From the IMG/VR virus record IMGVR_UViG_3300042115_000005, positions 1-36,186 of that record: 36,186 nucleotides of DNA; one strand, written 5' to 3'. How positions within the stretch are numbered: the first letter of the stretch is position 1; each line of letters begins with the position of its first letter. The position numbers and the translations under genes are program-made. The notes under the pieces were generated by a model that was not told where the DNA came from, did not search any database, and worked only from the letters and a program-made list of their open reading frames with translations. Positions 26,373 through 33,667 of the stretch are shown in pieces. Source of the DNA: a virus.

Positions 26373-26553
26373 TGACGATCTCCTTGATCTTGGTCCAGAG
26401 GTTCTTGAAGAACGTCTTGGTGCGCTGCCAGAAGTCGGCCTTTGGCGCTGGTTGATAGGCAACGGTTGGACGGCTCAGAAAGTAGGCCGCGTTACGTTGA
26501 CGGTCGATGTTGCTTTGGTGAATGCGGTGAGCAAACGAACGGTCTTTAGGCAT
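26365..26553 (-). CDS. Small basic protein, first gene of the kinase operon
   Basis: 62 residues from the ATG at 26553, after CACAGGAGATCTCAACG; the frame is open further upstream through the promoter but that part cannot be transcribed from it. Arg/Lys/Gln-rich N-terminal part (RSFAHRIHQSNIDRQRNAAY) and a C-terminal amphipathic helix (RTKTFFKNLWTKIKEIVND). The place is that of T7 genes 1.5/1.6; no family assigned. Confidence 0.6.
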   Translation of the reverse strand: MPKDRSFAHRIHQSNIDRQRNAAYFLSRPTVAYQPAPKADFWQRTKTFFKNLWTKIKEIVND

Positions 26554-26588
26554 CGTTGAGATCTCCTGTGCGGTGGTTGGTTGGTGTC

Positions 26589-26610
26589 TCGCAACAGTGA
26601 GGGTTTTTAA
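26589..26610 (-). promoter_or_regulatory. Phage promoter, middle type, before the kinase/gp2 operon
   Basis: Minus strand TTAAAAACCCTCACTGTTGC, G at -3, +1 at 26592. It is the first phage promoter after the early terminator. The stop of the 30-aa membrane peptide (26609-26607) lies within it. Confidence 0.94.
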
Positions 26611-26699
26611 TCTTTCCAATGGGATGCGTCGTATGCAGCCACTATGAACAGCAGCACTACGATGGTCGCAAAGATCCCTATCAATCCAGCAATATCCAT
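26607..26699 (-). CDS. 30-aa membrane peptide between early terminator and promoter
   Basis: ATG at 26699 after ATAGGAGAAATCT. MDIAGLIGIFATIVVLLFIV forms one membrane helix, followed by AAYDASHWKD. It sits just after the terminator at 26725-26757, so host polymerase transcripts should mostly stop before it; it would be made from readthrough or from phage polymerase starting at 31813. T7 has similarly short genes 1.4/1.5 here. Function unknown. Confidence 0.72.
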   Translation of the reverse strand: MDIAGLIGIFATIVVLLFIVAAYDASHWKD

Positions 26700-26724
26700 A
26701 GATTTCTCCTATCGTTACAGGCAC

Positions 26725-26757
26725 AAAAAAGCCCCACCGACCGAAGTCAGTGAGGCT
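26725..26757 (-). terminator. Rho-independent terminator at the TE position
   Basis: Minus strand AGCCTCACTGAC / GTCGGTGGGGCT pairs over 12 bp with a TTCG loop closed by C-G, followed by six T. It lies after ligase and the membrane coiled-coil gene, where T7 has its early terminator TE. It should stop host RNA polymerase at the end of the early region. Confidence 0.93.
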
Positions 26758-26764
26758 CGTTGAG

Positions 26765-27205
26765 TTAGGCGTAAGGCTTTAGCAGCCGGTGAATCTCGTT
26801 GATCTGGCCTTTGAGATCCCTGATGGTTTTCGCTTGGGCATCGAGGCGGGATTGCAGGTCCAAGTTGTGTGACTGAAGGTGCTTCTGGTTCTTCATGAAC
26901 AGCGCCAGTTCCGCAAAGGCATTCCAGCGATACTTACCACGCGACCCGGAACCATAACGCAAGTCCAGAAGATCCCGGTCAGGTGTCGCCAGAGCCTGCT
27001 CAATGTCGCTGTAGATCTTCATTCGAAGCTCATCCCGTTGCAGCTTAGTGAAGGCCTCTTGGGCCTCCTTGAGCGCCTTAAGCTCCTCCTCTTTAGCTTC
27101 GGCCTTGGCCTTATCCCTGAGGGGCTTATTGGTCTTGTAGCAGACGAAGCAGAGAGCGGCCAGAATCACAGTGGCGACCGGGAAGAACAGGGACCAAACA
27201 GACAT
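26765..27205 (-). CDS. Membrane-anchored coiled-coil protein
   Basis: 146 residues. Residues 3-24 (VWSLFFPVATVILAALCFVC) form a single membrane helix, followed by a Lys/Glu/Ala-rich coiled coil (DKAKAEAKEEELKALKEAQE) and a second helical region near the C-terminus (LDAQAKTIRDLKGQINEIHR). The topology would put a cytoplasmic helical rod on the inner membrane. Last gene before the early terminator; ribosome site AAAGGAGTAAAGA. It resembles Rz-type spanins in layout only; there is no nested lipoprotein and it is far from the lysis genes. Confidence 0.75.
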   Translation of the reverse strand: MSVWSLFFPVATVILAALCFVCYKTNKPLRDKAKAEAKEEELKALKEAQEAFTKLQRDELRMKIYSDIEQALATPDRDLLDLRYGSGSRGKYRWNAFAELALFMKNQKHLQSHNLDLQSRLDAQAKTIRDLKGQINEIHRLLKPYA

Positions 27206-27208
27206 TCT

Positions 27209-27304
27209 TTACTCCTTTGGTGGTTTATTGGCGAGGTTGATCAGAACAGTCAGCAGCCCGAAGACCACCGCTGTGAACACGCAGAACTCAATCAGTTCCC
27301 GCAT
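27209..27304 (-). CDS. 31-aa membrane peptide after ligase
   Basis: ATG at 27304 with CAAGGAGTAGTCA before it; four bases after the ligase stop and three before the next ATG. MRELIEFCVFTAVVFGLLTV gives one membrane helix, with NLANKPPKE as a charged tail. Tight packing and a proper ribosome site support it. Unknown role. Confidence 0.72.
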   Translation of the reverse strand: MRELIEFCVFTAVVFGLLTVLINLANKPPKE

Positions 27305-27307
27305 TGA

Positions 27308-28453
27308 CTACTCCTTGATGAACGGCGAAGAGATGCCACGGAACGAGTCGAACGAAGGGTGACGCAGAGACCCGTCAGGGTAGCGCTCCATGAACGTCAC
27401 GCGGGCGGTGTGTCCATGGTATGGGTTCACGATCTCCTCCACGAATGACACAAGGCCACGCTCATGGACCAGCTTGTGTGGGCCACGCCATCCCATGTTG
27501 CCCTCTGTGTAGGAGGCCTCAGCGACTGCCTTGGTGAACTCAATCATCTTGGCTTGGCTGATCTTGCAGGCGTTGACTACATGGCCACTCTCAAGGAGGA
27601 CCTCAAAGCCAATCACCTTGCCCTCATTGGCCTTTCCAGCGGTGCCCCAAACGAGGCCCTGAATGATTCCATCCTCGTTGTCATCGGGAACCATCTTCCA
27701 CCAGCCAGTCACCTTGGAGCGGCGGTAGTAGCCCATCGGGCTCTTGACCACCAAGCCTTCCTCACCACGCTCACGAACAGCGTTGTATAGGGTCGTCAGG
27801 TCAGGAGGGGTCTCAGTGGGAATCTCGTTGCCATCCTCATCCTTGATGATCAGGGGCTCGCAAGGGTCCATTGAGTAGATCTCATAGGACTCAGCTACGC
27901 GCCAGTCAATCTCTGGGAAGTATTCCTTGAGCTTGGTCACTTGGTACTCAACGTGCATCTTACGGACTGCCGTGAAGACCTCATATTCCTCACCAGTCAT
28001 CACCGCGTCAAGCGGCAGGATGTCGAAGACGTAGACCCGAAGACGACTCAGGTGTAAATCATGTTCCTTACGGCGGAGCCAGCCCGAGGTTGTCTTGCAT
28101 GGAACCTCAGTGCCCAGAGGATCAAGTAGGATCAGCTCAGCATCCAACATGAATCCAGCCTCTCGAAACATTGCCTCACCAGCGTTAGGGTGAAAGAACC
28201 TTGCCCAACGCTCATCAGCATCCAGAGGCATCACACGGGCCAGCGCTGGGAACTGCTTACCTTCACGGGACAACCAATCGACAGGGTGTCCTTCACCAGC
28301 CTCAGGGCCAACGATCAGGTTCAACCGGACGCCATCCTTCTTCACGTCAGCGATCACATAGGCCTCATCAAGAACCTCTTGGATGGCCTTAGCGTTGTAG
28401 TCAGTTGGGCGGTATGGCTTGGTGTTCAGAATGACGGCTTCAACTTTGGACAC
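27308..28453 (-). CDS. 1.3: ATP-dependent DNA ligase gp1.3, GTG start
   Basis: 381 residues (T7 ligase is 359). The adenylation motif I is ADVKKDGVRL with nucleophile K38. Motif IV is EEGLVVKSP and motif V KVTGWWKMVP. The OB-type C-terminal domain includes the GHVVNACKISQAK region. It seals nicks during replication. The start codon is GTG at 28453, with TAAGGAACCATCCT before it. It is in the early unit before TE, as in T7. Confidence 0.96.
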   Translation of the reverse strand: MSKVEAVILNTKPYRPTDYNAKAIQEVLDEAYVIADVKKDGVRLNLIVGPEAGEGHPVDWLSREGKQFPALARVMPLDADERWARFFHPNAGEAMFREAGFMLDAELILLDPLGTEVPCKTTSGWLRRKEHDLHLSRLRVYVFDILPLDAVMTGEEYEVFTAVRKMHVEYQVTKLKEYFPEIDWRVAESYEIYSMDPCEPLIIKDEDGNEIPTETPPDLTTLYNAVRERGEEGLVVKSPMGYYRRSKVTGWWKMVPDDNEDGIIQGLVWGTAGKANEGKVIGFEVLLESGHVVNACKISQAKMIEFTKAVAEASYTEGNMGWRGPHKLVHERGLVSFVEEIVNPYHGHTARVTFMERYPDGSLRHPSFDSFRGISSPFIKE

Positions 28454-28464
28454 AGGATGGTTCC

Positions 28465-28866
28465 TTAAACTGGGAGATTGGTGATGTTGGTAACGTCAGC
28501 GTTGACCTTCGGCTGGCGCTTAGCCCGAGTCTTCTTCTCAGCGGGCAGGTTCTGGATCTCAGGGTTCTCCTTGACGATCCGGCCAGTTGGAGTGGCAACC
28601 ACTTCGGTGACCTCAGGTTCCTTGTGCAGGATCTTCATGAGGGTCTTGAAGTGCAACTCAATGCCCTTGGTGGTCATCTTCTCGGCACCCAGACGCAGGG
28701 CTTCGATGCGAGTCTCAAGGTCGCCTGAGAGGAAGCGATTTTCCATCAGCTCCTCAGTGTTGTAGCCGACCCGGCTCGTGGTGGTTTGCTCACCGATGGT
28801 CGTAGAGGTTTCGATGAGGATCAGGTCGTCCACTTTGGAACTGGTAGCGGTCACGATAACTTGCAT
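28465..28866 (-). CDS. Hypothetical protein in the gene 1.2 position
   Basis: 133 residues from the ATG at 28866, with GGGAGACCCTCTAATC upstream; an ATG at 28884 has no ribosome site. A beta-rich N-terminal part (MQVIVTATSSKVDDLILIET), a helical middle (LETRIEALRLGAEKM) and a Lys/Pro-rich tail (KKTRAKRQPK). It occupies the place of T7 gene 1.2 (dGTPase inhibitor) but I see no similarity to it. Confidence 0.7.
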   Translation of the reverse strand: MQVIVTATSSKVDDLILIETSTTIGEQTTTSRVGYNTEELMENRFLSGDLETRIEALRLGAEKMTTKGIELHFKTLMKILHKEPEVTEVVATPTGRIVKENPEIQNLPAEKKTRAKRQPKVNADVTNITNLPV

Positions 28867-28868
28867 GA

Positions 28869-29006
28869 TTAGAGGGTCTCCCATTCGTTGCGTTGAGTAC
28901 GGTTTGGTTTGTTGCGCTTGCCCTTCTTGGCCCGGATGGTTTCCATCTCAGAGTCATCACGCAGGGTCTTACGGGCGGTCTTCTCGAAGTTCAGTGCAGC
29001 GTTCAT
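28869..29006 (-). CDS. 1.1: gp1.1-like small basic protein (45 aa)
   Basis: ATG at 29006, with ATAAGGAATAGCCTGC overlapping the end of the RNA polymerase gene. The product is strongly basic: MNAALNFEKTARKTLRDD, then KKGKRNKPNRTQRNEW. The NFEKxxRK start and the position immediately after gene 1 resemble T7 gp1.1 (42 aa) as I recall it. It is followed three bases later by the next gene. Function unknown; nucleic acid binding is plausible. Confidence 0.7.
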   Translation of the reverse strand: MNAALNFEKTARKTLRDDSEMETIRAKKGKRNKPNRTQRNEWETL

Positions 29007-29018
29007 GCAGGCTATTCC

Positions 29019-31676
29019 TTATGCAAATGCAAAGTCGGATTTGAGGATGTCTCGGATGTTCAGCGTGCCCATCTCTGGGAGCGGAGGCATCTTGTCTAAT
29101 TGGGTCTCGTGGAGCTGCTCCATGAACTGCTCACGGAAGTCAGCCAGCACGTTGCTGTTCTCGTAGGTCTCGACCATCGTCTCTCGGACTGCTCGAAACA
29201 TGGCCCCAGCTTTGGAGGCGATGGTTCCGAATGAGTCGTGGATGAGAGCAAAGAAGCGGATCGCATGATTGTCGTGGCCGTGGACCACTGTTTTGCGAAG
29301 GTGTGAGCCATCTTGGCTGTGTACGAAGTTCGGGCTAATGCCACTCTCTTGCTTCCTTGCGTTGATCTTGTTGGTCCCGTTGTCACGCATCATGACGGTG
29401 GCCTGAATGCGCACATCACCGAGGAACATCAGGTCCACTCGACGAGTCGGGTTGATCGTATATTGCTGCCACACAGGGAACCCGTCAGGGGTCGTCCAGT
29501 AGACAGGCATGGCAGGCTTGAGGACCACTTTGGTCTTCTTACACTTGACCTCAGCGGCCAGCAGCTTGGCAGCCTTCTGAAGCCAGTTCATTGCTTCCAC
29601 AGCAGCGACCACAACGACACTCACCGAGTCCCAGATCTTACCGGCCATGTAGCGGCTGGCTTCACCGGGGCTTGTGAACATATGGCCTTCATCGTTGTCG
29701 ATGGCTTTCTTTACGATGTCCTCACGAACCTGATCGGCAAACCCGTAGGCTTTCGAACCGTAGGCGAGGGTCATAACGGATCGCTTGGTAACCTTTCGGG
29801 ACATCCCGTAGGTCAACCACGCAATACTGAGGGTTTTTGTTCCGAGTCGACGAATGTCTTTGATCTCACCCGTCACATCATCGGCCAGGGTTTCAGTCCA
29901 GTCGTCTGTGCCGTACTTCATGTCCCACTGAAGGGAGATCTCTACTTCGTCAGAGACGAGCTTGTAGATGTCTTGCACCGATTCAGAAGGGACAAGGTTG
30001 ACTGCGCGACCACCACGCTCATCGCGGAGCATTGCCGAGAAGTGTTGAATCCCCGAACAGGACCCGTCGAAGGCAAGTGGTAATGCGCTGATGTGTCTCG
30101 GTCCATCCCGCACAACACCGGCCCACTCGAAGCAGAAGGCGAGGAAGCAAAATGGTGAATCCATCTGCATCCAATCTGTGACATTAAGAGGATCTGCCGC
30201 AATTGCGAGGATGAGTTCCTCATTGTCTTTCACCCATTGTTTGCGTTCTGGAAAGGGCACCTTATCGACACCCGCTGTGTTGGCCCCATGGACCATCAGC
30301 CATTCAATTCCTTCGTCACCTACAGGTTCCCCATGAGCCGCCTGAAGAATCCCCTTGGTCATGTCGTTGGACTGAGGGTTGAACGCTGGGACCGCATAGA
30401 CCCGACCACGCCAATCCAAGTTGTACGGGAAGTAAATCGCCTCGTACTCAGAGAACTTGTTGGCCTGCTCAAGGGAGAACTCATAGGCCAGTCTTCGAGA
30501 GACCCTTGCGGCGTCCTTGCGGTAAACCCCAGCGGCCTCTTTCTTCCAGCCCTTGAGGGCCTCTTCGTTGGTCTCGATGTCGTGCGGTTTGGCTGGCAAG
30601 GGTTGACGTTCCGTTGATGGAAACTCCTTGATGCTCACGTTCTTCCAGCCCATGACCGCGTTGGCGACCTCCAAGACCTTCTTGTTGACTGCCCATGCGG
30701 AGGACTGAGCGATGTTGACTGCTCGGTATACATTGGGCATCTCAACGTCGCGGTAGCGCTCTCTGGCCCCTCTCCCGTTCAACCGGATGAAGGTCAGAGG
30801 CTTGCGACCCTTGGCCCAGTAGCCACCACCCTGAAGACCTCTCCAAGGTTTCGGAGGGATGATCGTGGGTTGGTACTGAGGCGTGATCCCCGCCAGTGCA
30901 TAGGCTCGACTCTGGATCTTGTCGGCCCACTCTTGCTTCAGAAAGATGTACTCACCGTCAAGCTTCTTGTTCCCACCATGATCCCGGCGAACCTCGATCA
31001 GTTGGGTCGATTCAATGAGCAGTTCCAGCATACGGATGCCCATGTGAAAGCGGACATCGGAATCAGCCACGTTCCAGTCAACCCATGGGGCGTTGAGTTC
31101 GCCCTTCTGGAGCATGGACTCTTCGACCTTCTCCATGTAGGCCTTTTTGTAGGTCATACCGTTGCGCTTGGCGAGAGCCGGGGCGATGGCCTTCTTGAAG
31201 TGTTCAGCCTCAAGGATTCGGATGCGACCAAAGCGGGCTTCGTCTTCCAGAGCACCACCGACCACGATGGACATCTCTGTGACCGTTGGGGCGCCATTAC
31301 GACGCTGAGCGATCATGTTGAGGACGAAGCGGATGGTCACAGCGGCCATCGTGTCTGGGTTCATTTGCTGAAAGGCGCCGATGGCTACGTGCTTACGGCG
31401 CACCTTCGTGGTCTGGTGCTCGATCCAATCGGTGATCGCCTTGGACAGCAACGGGACCAGAGACCCGAGGAGCGGCATTGCTGCCTGATTGTTTGAGAAC
31501 TCACCACGTTCCATCTGACGCTCCATCTGGCGATGAAAGCGTTCCTCACCAAGCGTATACGCCTCGTGCTCTAAGCGAAGCTGTTCAGCAGCAAGCTCAG
31601 GTCCGTAGATGTTGGAGAGGGTGACGAAGGCGTGGGAAACAGAGATGTCGCTGAAGTCATGACGCTCAGGAATCAT
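29019..31676 (-). CDS. 1: Phage RNA polymerase gp1 (single subunit)
   Basis: 885 residues (T7 is 883). Catalytic motifs: FDGSCSGIQHFSAM (T7 D537 region), TKRSVMTLAYGSK (K631/Y639 region) and LIHDSFGTI (T7 D812); C-terminal end SDFAFA as in T7. Specificity loop residues, numbered by codon: R746, D748 and Q758. T7 has N748; D at this site is found in T3 polymerase and goes with C at -11/-10, which is what the nine promoters here carry. Upstream is a structured AT-rich leader; only a weak ribosome site (TTAAAG) precedes the ATG. Confidence 0.98.
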   Translation of the reverse strand: MIPERHDFSDISVSHAFVTLSNIYGPELAAEQLRLEHEAYTLGEERFHRQMERQMERGEFSNNQAAMPLLGSLVPLLSKAITDWIEHQTTKVRRKHVAIGAFQQMNPDTMAAVTIRFVLNMIAQRRNGAPTVTEMSIVVGGALEDEARFGRIRILEAEHFKKAIAPALAKRNGMTYKKAYMEKVEESMLQKGELNAPWVDWNVADSDVRFHMGIRMLELLIESTQLIEVRRDHGGNKKLDGEYIFLKQEWADKIQSRAYALAGITPQYQPTIIPPKPWRGLQGGGYWAKGRKPLTFIRLNGRGARERYRDVEMPNVYRAVNIAQSSAWAVNKKVLEVANAVMGWKNVSIKEFPSTERQPLPAKPHDIETNEEALKGWKKEAAGVYRKDAARVSRRLAYEFSLEQANKFSEYEAIYFPYNLDWRGRVYAVPAFNPQSNDMTKGILQAAHGEPVGDEGIEWLMVHGANTAGVDKVPFPERKQWVKDNEELILAIAADPLNVTDWMQMDSPFCFLAFCFEWAGVVRDGPRHISALPLAFDGSCSGIQHFSAMLRDERGGRAVNLVPSESVQDIYKLVSDEVEISLQWDMKYGTDDWTETLADDVTGEIKDIRRLGTKTLSIAWLTYGMSRKVTKRSVMTLAYGSKAYGFADQVREDIVKKAIDNDEGHMFTSPGEASRYMAGKIWDSVSVVVVAAVEAMNWLQKAAKLLAAEVKCKKTKVVLKPAMPVYWTTPDGFPVWQQYTINPTRRVDLMFLGDVRIQATVMMRDNGTNKINARKQESGISPNFVHSQDGSHLRKTVVHGHDNHAIRFFALIHDSFGTIASKAGAMFRAVRETMVETYENSNVLADFREQFMEQLHETQLDKMPPLPEMGTLNIRDILKSDFAFA

Positions 31677-31791
31677 TCTTTAAGATTCTCTATAAGGATT
31701 AATAGTCTTATAGGAATTACCTATAAGTTAATCTCAGAGAGTTCTTAAAGATGGTCTTTAAGTAGGTCTTTAGGTATGAACCCTCTGAGTC
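31677..31791 (-). promoter_or_regulatory. AT-rich palindromic leader of gene 1; candidate origin / RNase III site
   Basis: 31681-31740 has 16 G/C of 60 bases, far below the surroundings. It contains CTTATAGG-taatt-CCTATAAG (31707-31727, perfect 8-bp arms), CTTAAAGA-cca-TCTTTAAG (31744-31762, perfect 8-bp arms) and an outer stem CTCAGAGGGTT / AACTCTCTGAG (31779-31789 with 31733-31743; one G-U). It lies just downstream of a phage promoter. The + strand holds TGGTC and AGGTC, candidate T7-type primase sites. A promoter followed by an AT-rich tract is the layout of the T7 primary origin; the hairpins also suit RNase III processing. Confidence 0.6.
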
Positions 31792-31813
31792 TCGCAACAG
31801 TGAGGGTTTTTAA
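31792..31813 (-). promoter_or_regulatory. Phage promoter, middle type, before gene 1
   Basis: Minus strand TTAAAAACCCTCACTGTTGC, G at -3, +1 at 31795. It is the most upstream phage promoter in the window and would let the polymerase transcribe its own gene (positive feedback) and, possibly, prime replication. Confidence 0.94.
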
Positions 31814-31822
31814 CTTTGAGAC

Positions 31823-32278
31823 TTACTTCAGGACTTCGATTCTGCCGTGAACGTCGGAGAGCTTGTAGACAAACTCTTTGATCTCGCAGTCATCTCGCCA
31901 AGCCATGATGGCCTTTCGGATGGCCTTAGAGATTCCTTGGTTGTACTCAAAGGCCGACTTGCAGCCCACAAGGCCAAACCACCGAGGACGCTGGGATTCA
32001 GCGAACTCAGCAGCCTCTTGGCCTGCATATGGTGGGTATGGTCGAGGCGTTGCGTAGGACGTTTGGGTAATCGTGAGGAGCTGATCCGTCACACTGTAGG
32101 CCAGGGTTTCAACGTGACGCCCACAGGGCCCTTCGCCCAGCTTGAAGACCACCTCAGTGACCTTCATGAGGCCGTAACGCTCAGGCTCAGGGAACGAGGC
32201 GCGAAGCTTGATCTGCTTGACGTGGGCCTTATTGGTCGTCCTACCGCCAACGTAGTGAACGTTGCTCATGACACCCAT
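31823..32278 (-). CDS. Hypothetical early protein, last gene before gene 1
   Basis: 151 residues; ATG at 32278 overlaps the previous stop (TGATG), with GGGAGGCTTCTG before it. Mixed alpha/beta composition, with a Pro/Tyr-rich turn (ATPRPYPPYAGQ) and a helical C-terminal half (GISKAIRKAIMAWRDD). No membrane segment and no known family. T7 has gene 0.7 here, but this is unrelated in size and sequence. Confidence 0.75.
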   Translation of the reverse strand: MGVMSNVHYVGGRTTNKAHVKQIKLRASFPEPERYGLMKVTEVVFKLGEGPCGRHVETLAYSVTDQLLTITQTSYATPRPYPPYAGQEAAEFAESQRPRWFGLVGCKSAFEYNQGISKAIRKAIMAWRDDCEIKEFVYKLSDVHGRIEVLK

Positions 32279-32484
32279 CAGAAGCCTCCCCGGTAGCAGC
32301 GAGTGAAGTCGCCTTGGTCGCTGTACTTGAGGGTCTCTCGTTGACGCTGAGCAGCAATCATTGCGAGGTCGCCACGGAAGTACGTCTTGCTTGGGACGCC
32401 ATTCTTACGACCCCTCAGGGCCTTCTCAGCGGTGATCTTGGTGTCGATCAGGCCCTTGCGAGCCGGTTGGTAGTTCGTGTGCAT
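32278..32484 (-). CDS. Small basic early protein
   Basis: 68 residues from the ATG at 32484, which overlaps the oxygenase stop (TGATG); GTG one codon earlier is an alternative. Rich in Arg/Lys/Gln (KGLIDTKITAEKALRGRKNG, MIAAQRQRETLKY). Likely nucleic-acid or protein binding; function unknown. Translation is probably coupled to the oxygenase gene because the nearest GGAG is 12 nt away. Confidence 0.7.
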   Translation of the reverse strand: MHTNYQPARKGLIDTKITAEKALRGRKNGVPSKTYFRGDLAMIAAQRQRETLKYSDQGDFTRCYRGGF

Positions 32485-33188
32485 CACTTAACTTCACTCC
32501 AGTGGACCAGTAGGTGGCGCTCGCCTTCGGTGACGGGCAGGCCATAGTGCAGGGTTGTTTTGCCCTTGAAGAACATCGCCCAACCGGGCAGGTTCTGAGG
32601 GACTTCGATAGGCTCCACAAAGGGCCCTTGATGAACCATCGTGCCACCGCCCTCATGGTCATCATTGAGAGCCACAACGAGCGTCACGTCCGAGTCCCGG
32701 TCAGTGTGCCAATGGCCTCTGGGAGTCTCTGAGGGGCTGTACATGGCCGCTTGCACGCTGGTCAGTACGTCCGGCTCAAGGTTGAACAGAACCTTCGCAT
32801 AGGCCAGCCCAGCGTCAGCCCAGAAGGACCGGAAGACCTCATAGAGAACCTTGTGATCGTTCTGGAAGACCACCTCAGGGATCTGGGCCTCTAAGGGCTC
32901 CTCAAGGTTGGGCTCATGCTCGAACTTGCCGACCTCGTGCCTGATGTCCTCGCAGTACTTTGGATGCAGGTAGGCAACGCTGTAGACGCCCGGTGCATGA
33001 CAGACCACGCAGTCATCAAGGAACTTTTGCCAAGAGCTGGACTCAGAGAAGTCGCTCGGTGCAATCCCGCCGTTGTCCTCAGCGTGCTTGGCCATCTCTT
33101 TGAGGGTCTCAAGGTGCTCTCTGAGGAGCGGGTGGTACTTGTCAACCGAGGCGATGCCCGTGGTGGCTTTGGTCAGCACTGTGCTCAT
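32484..33188 (-). CDS. 2-oxoglutarate/Fe(II)-dependent oxygenase (prolyl 4-hydroxylase-like)
   Basis: 234 residues. The double-stranded beta-helix signature is complete: H161-x-D163 in RGHWHTDRDSD, distal H214 in TTLHYGLPV, and R224 in EGERHLLVHW for the 2-oxoglutarate carboxylate. GGGTMVHQGPF and PGWAMFFKGK between them are typical of the P4Hc superfamily. The first 110 residues are a separate helical/Cys-containing part (C60, C63, C79). The substrate could be a protein side chain, nucleic acid base or small molecule. ATGA overlap with the upstream tail-anchored protein suggests they work together. Confidence 0.88.
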   Translation of the reverse strand: MSTVLTKATTGIASVDKYHPLLREHLETLKEMAKHAEDNGGIAPSDFSESSSWQKFLDDCVVCHAPGVYSVAYLHPKYCEDIRHEVGKFEHEPNLEEPLEAQIPEVVFQNDHKVLYEVFRSFWADAGLAYAKVLFNLEPDVLTSVQAAMYSPSETPRGHWHTDRDSDVTLVVALNDDHEGGGTMVHQGPFVEPIEVPQNLPGWAMFFKGKTTLHYGLPVTEGERHLLVHWSEVK

Positions 33189-33667
33189 GCAAAGACCCCT
33201 GTGAGGTCCCTGAGGACGCTGAATACCACGCCACCGGCCATGCCTAATGCGGCCACTGTCAAGTACTCGACCAGTGATTTAGTTACTGTTTTGGAAGGAA
33301 TATTTACGCATCCCATATTGCTTTCCCGTTCAGGCTGTGAGTCCGCCCGTCGGGCTGTGATCAACGGATGCTCGAAACGTGTATATAATTCGCTCAGCAA
33401 CATTGAGAAGGCTGCCTCGGAGTCTCTCGGCCAGTGGAATGCAGCCTGTAAGATCAGGTGCCCGACCTCTTGCCCATTACCAGCGAGGAACTGGAAGGTA
33501 TAGCCTCCAGAGCGATCACAAGGAATCACGTTCACACGAAGCCAGCGCTGCCCATGCCGGTTCTCGACATAGTGAGCGTAGCCATCAGACATGCAGTCAG
33601 CCATCGCTCTCAGGAGGCGCTTAGCGAATGCCTCAGAGACAAAGTTAGTGCGGTTGAAGCGTTGCAT
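33185..33667 (-). CDS. Early protein with C-terminal membrane anchor
   Basis: 160 residues; AAGGGAATAGT precedes the ATG. Residues 1-120 are soluble (VSEAFAKRLLRAMADCMSDG; WLRVNVIPCD; HLILQAAFHW). The C-terminal 30 residues hold a hydrophobic helix (VEYLTVAALGMAGGVVFSVL) followed by RDLTGVFA, so it is probably tail-anchored in the inner membrane facing the cytoplasm. Overlaps the oxygenase start (ATGA). No family recognised. Confidence 0.75.
   Translation of the reverse strand: MQRFNRTNFVSEAFAKRLLRAMADCMSDGYAHYVENRHGQRWLRVNVIPCDRSGGYTFQFLAGNGQEVGHLILQAAFHWPRDSEAAFSMLLSELYTRFEHPLITARRADSQPERESNMGCVNIPSKTVTKSLVEYLTVAALGMAGGVVFSVLRDLTGVFA

Noticed and set aside
31707-31727. Palindrome as a rho-independent terminator before gene 1
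   Set aside because: AT-rich arms and no T tract; termination just before the polymerase gene would make no sense.
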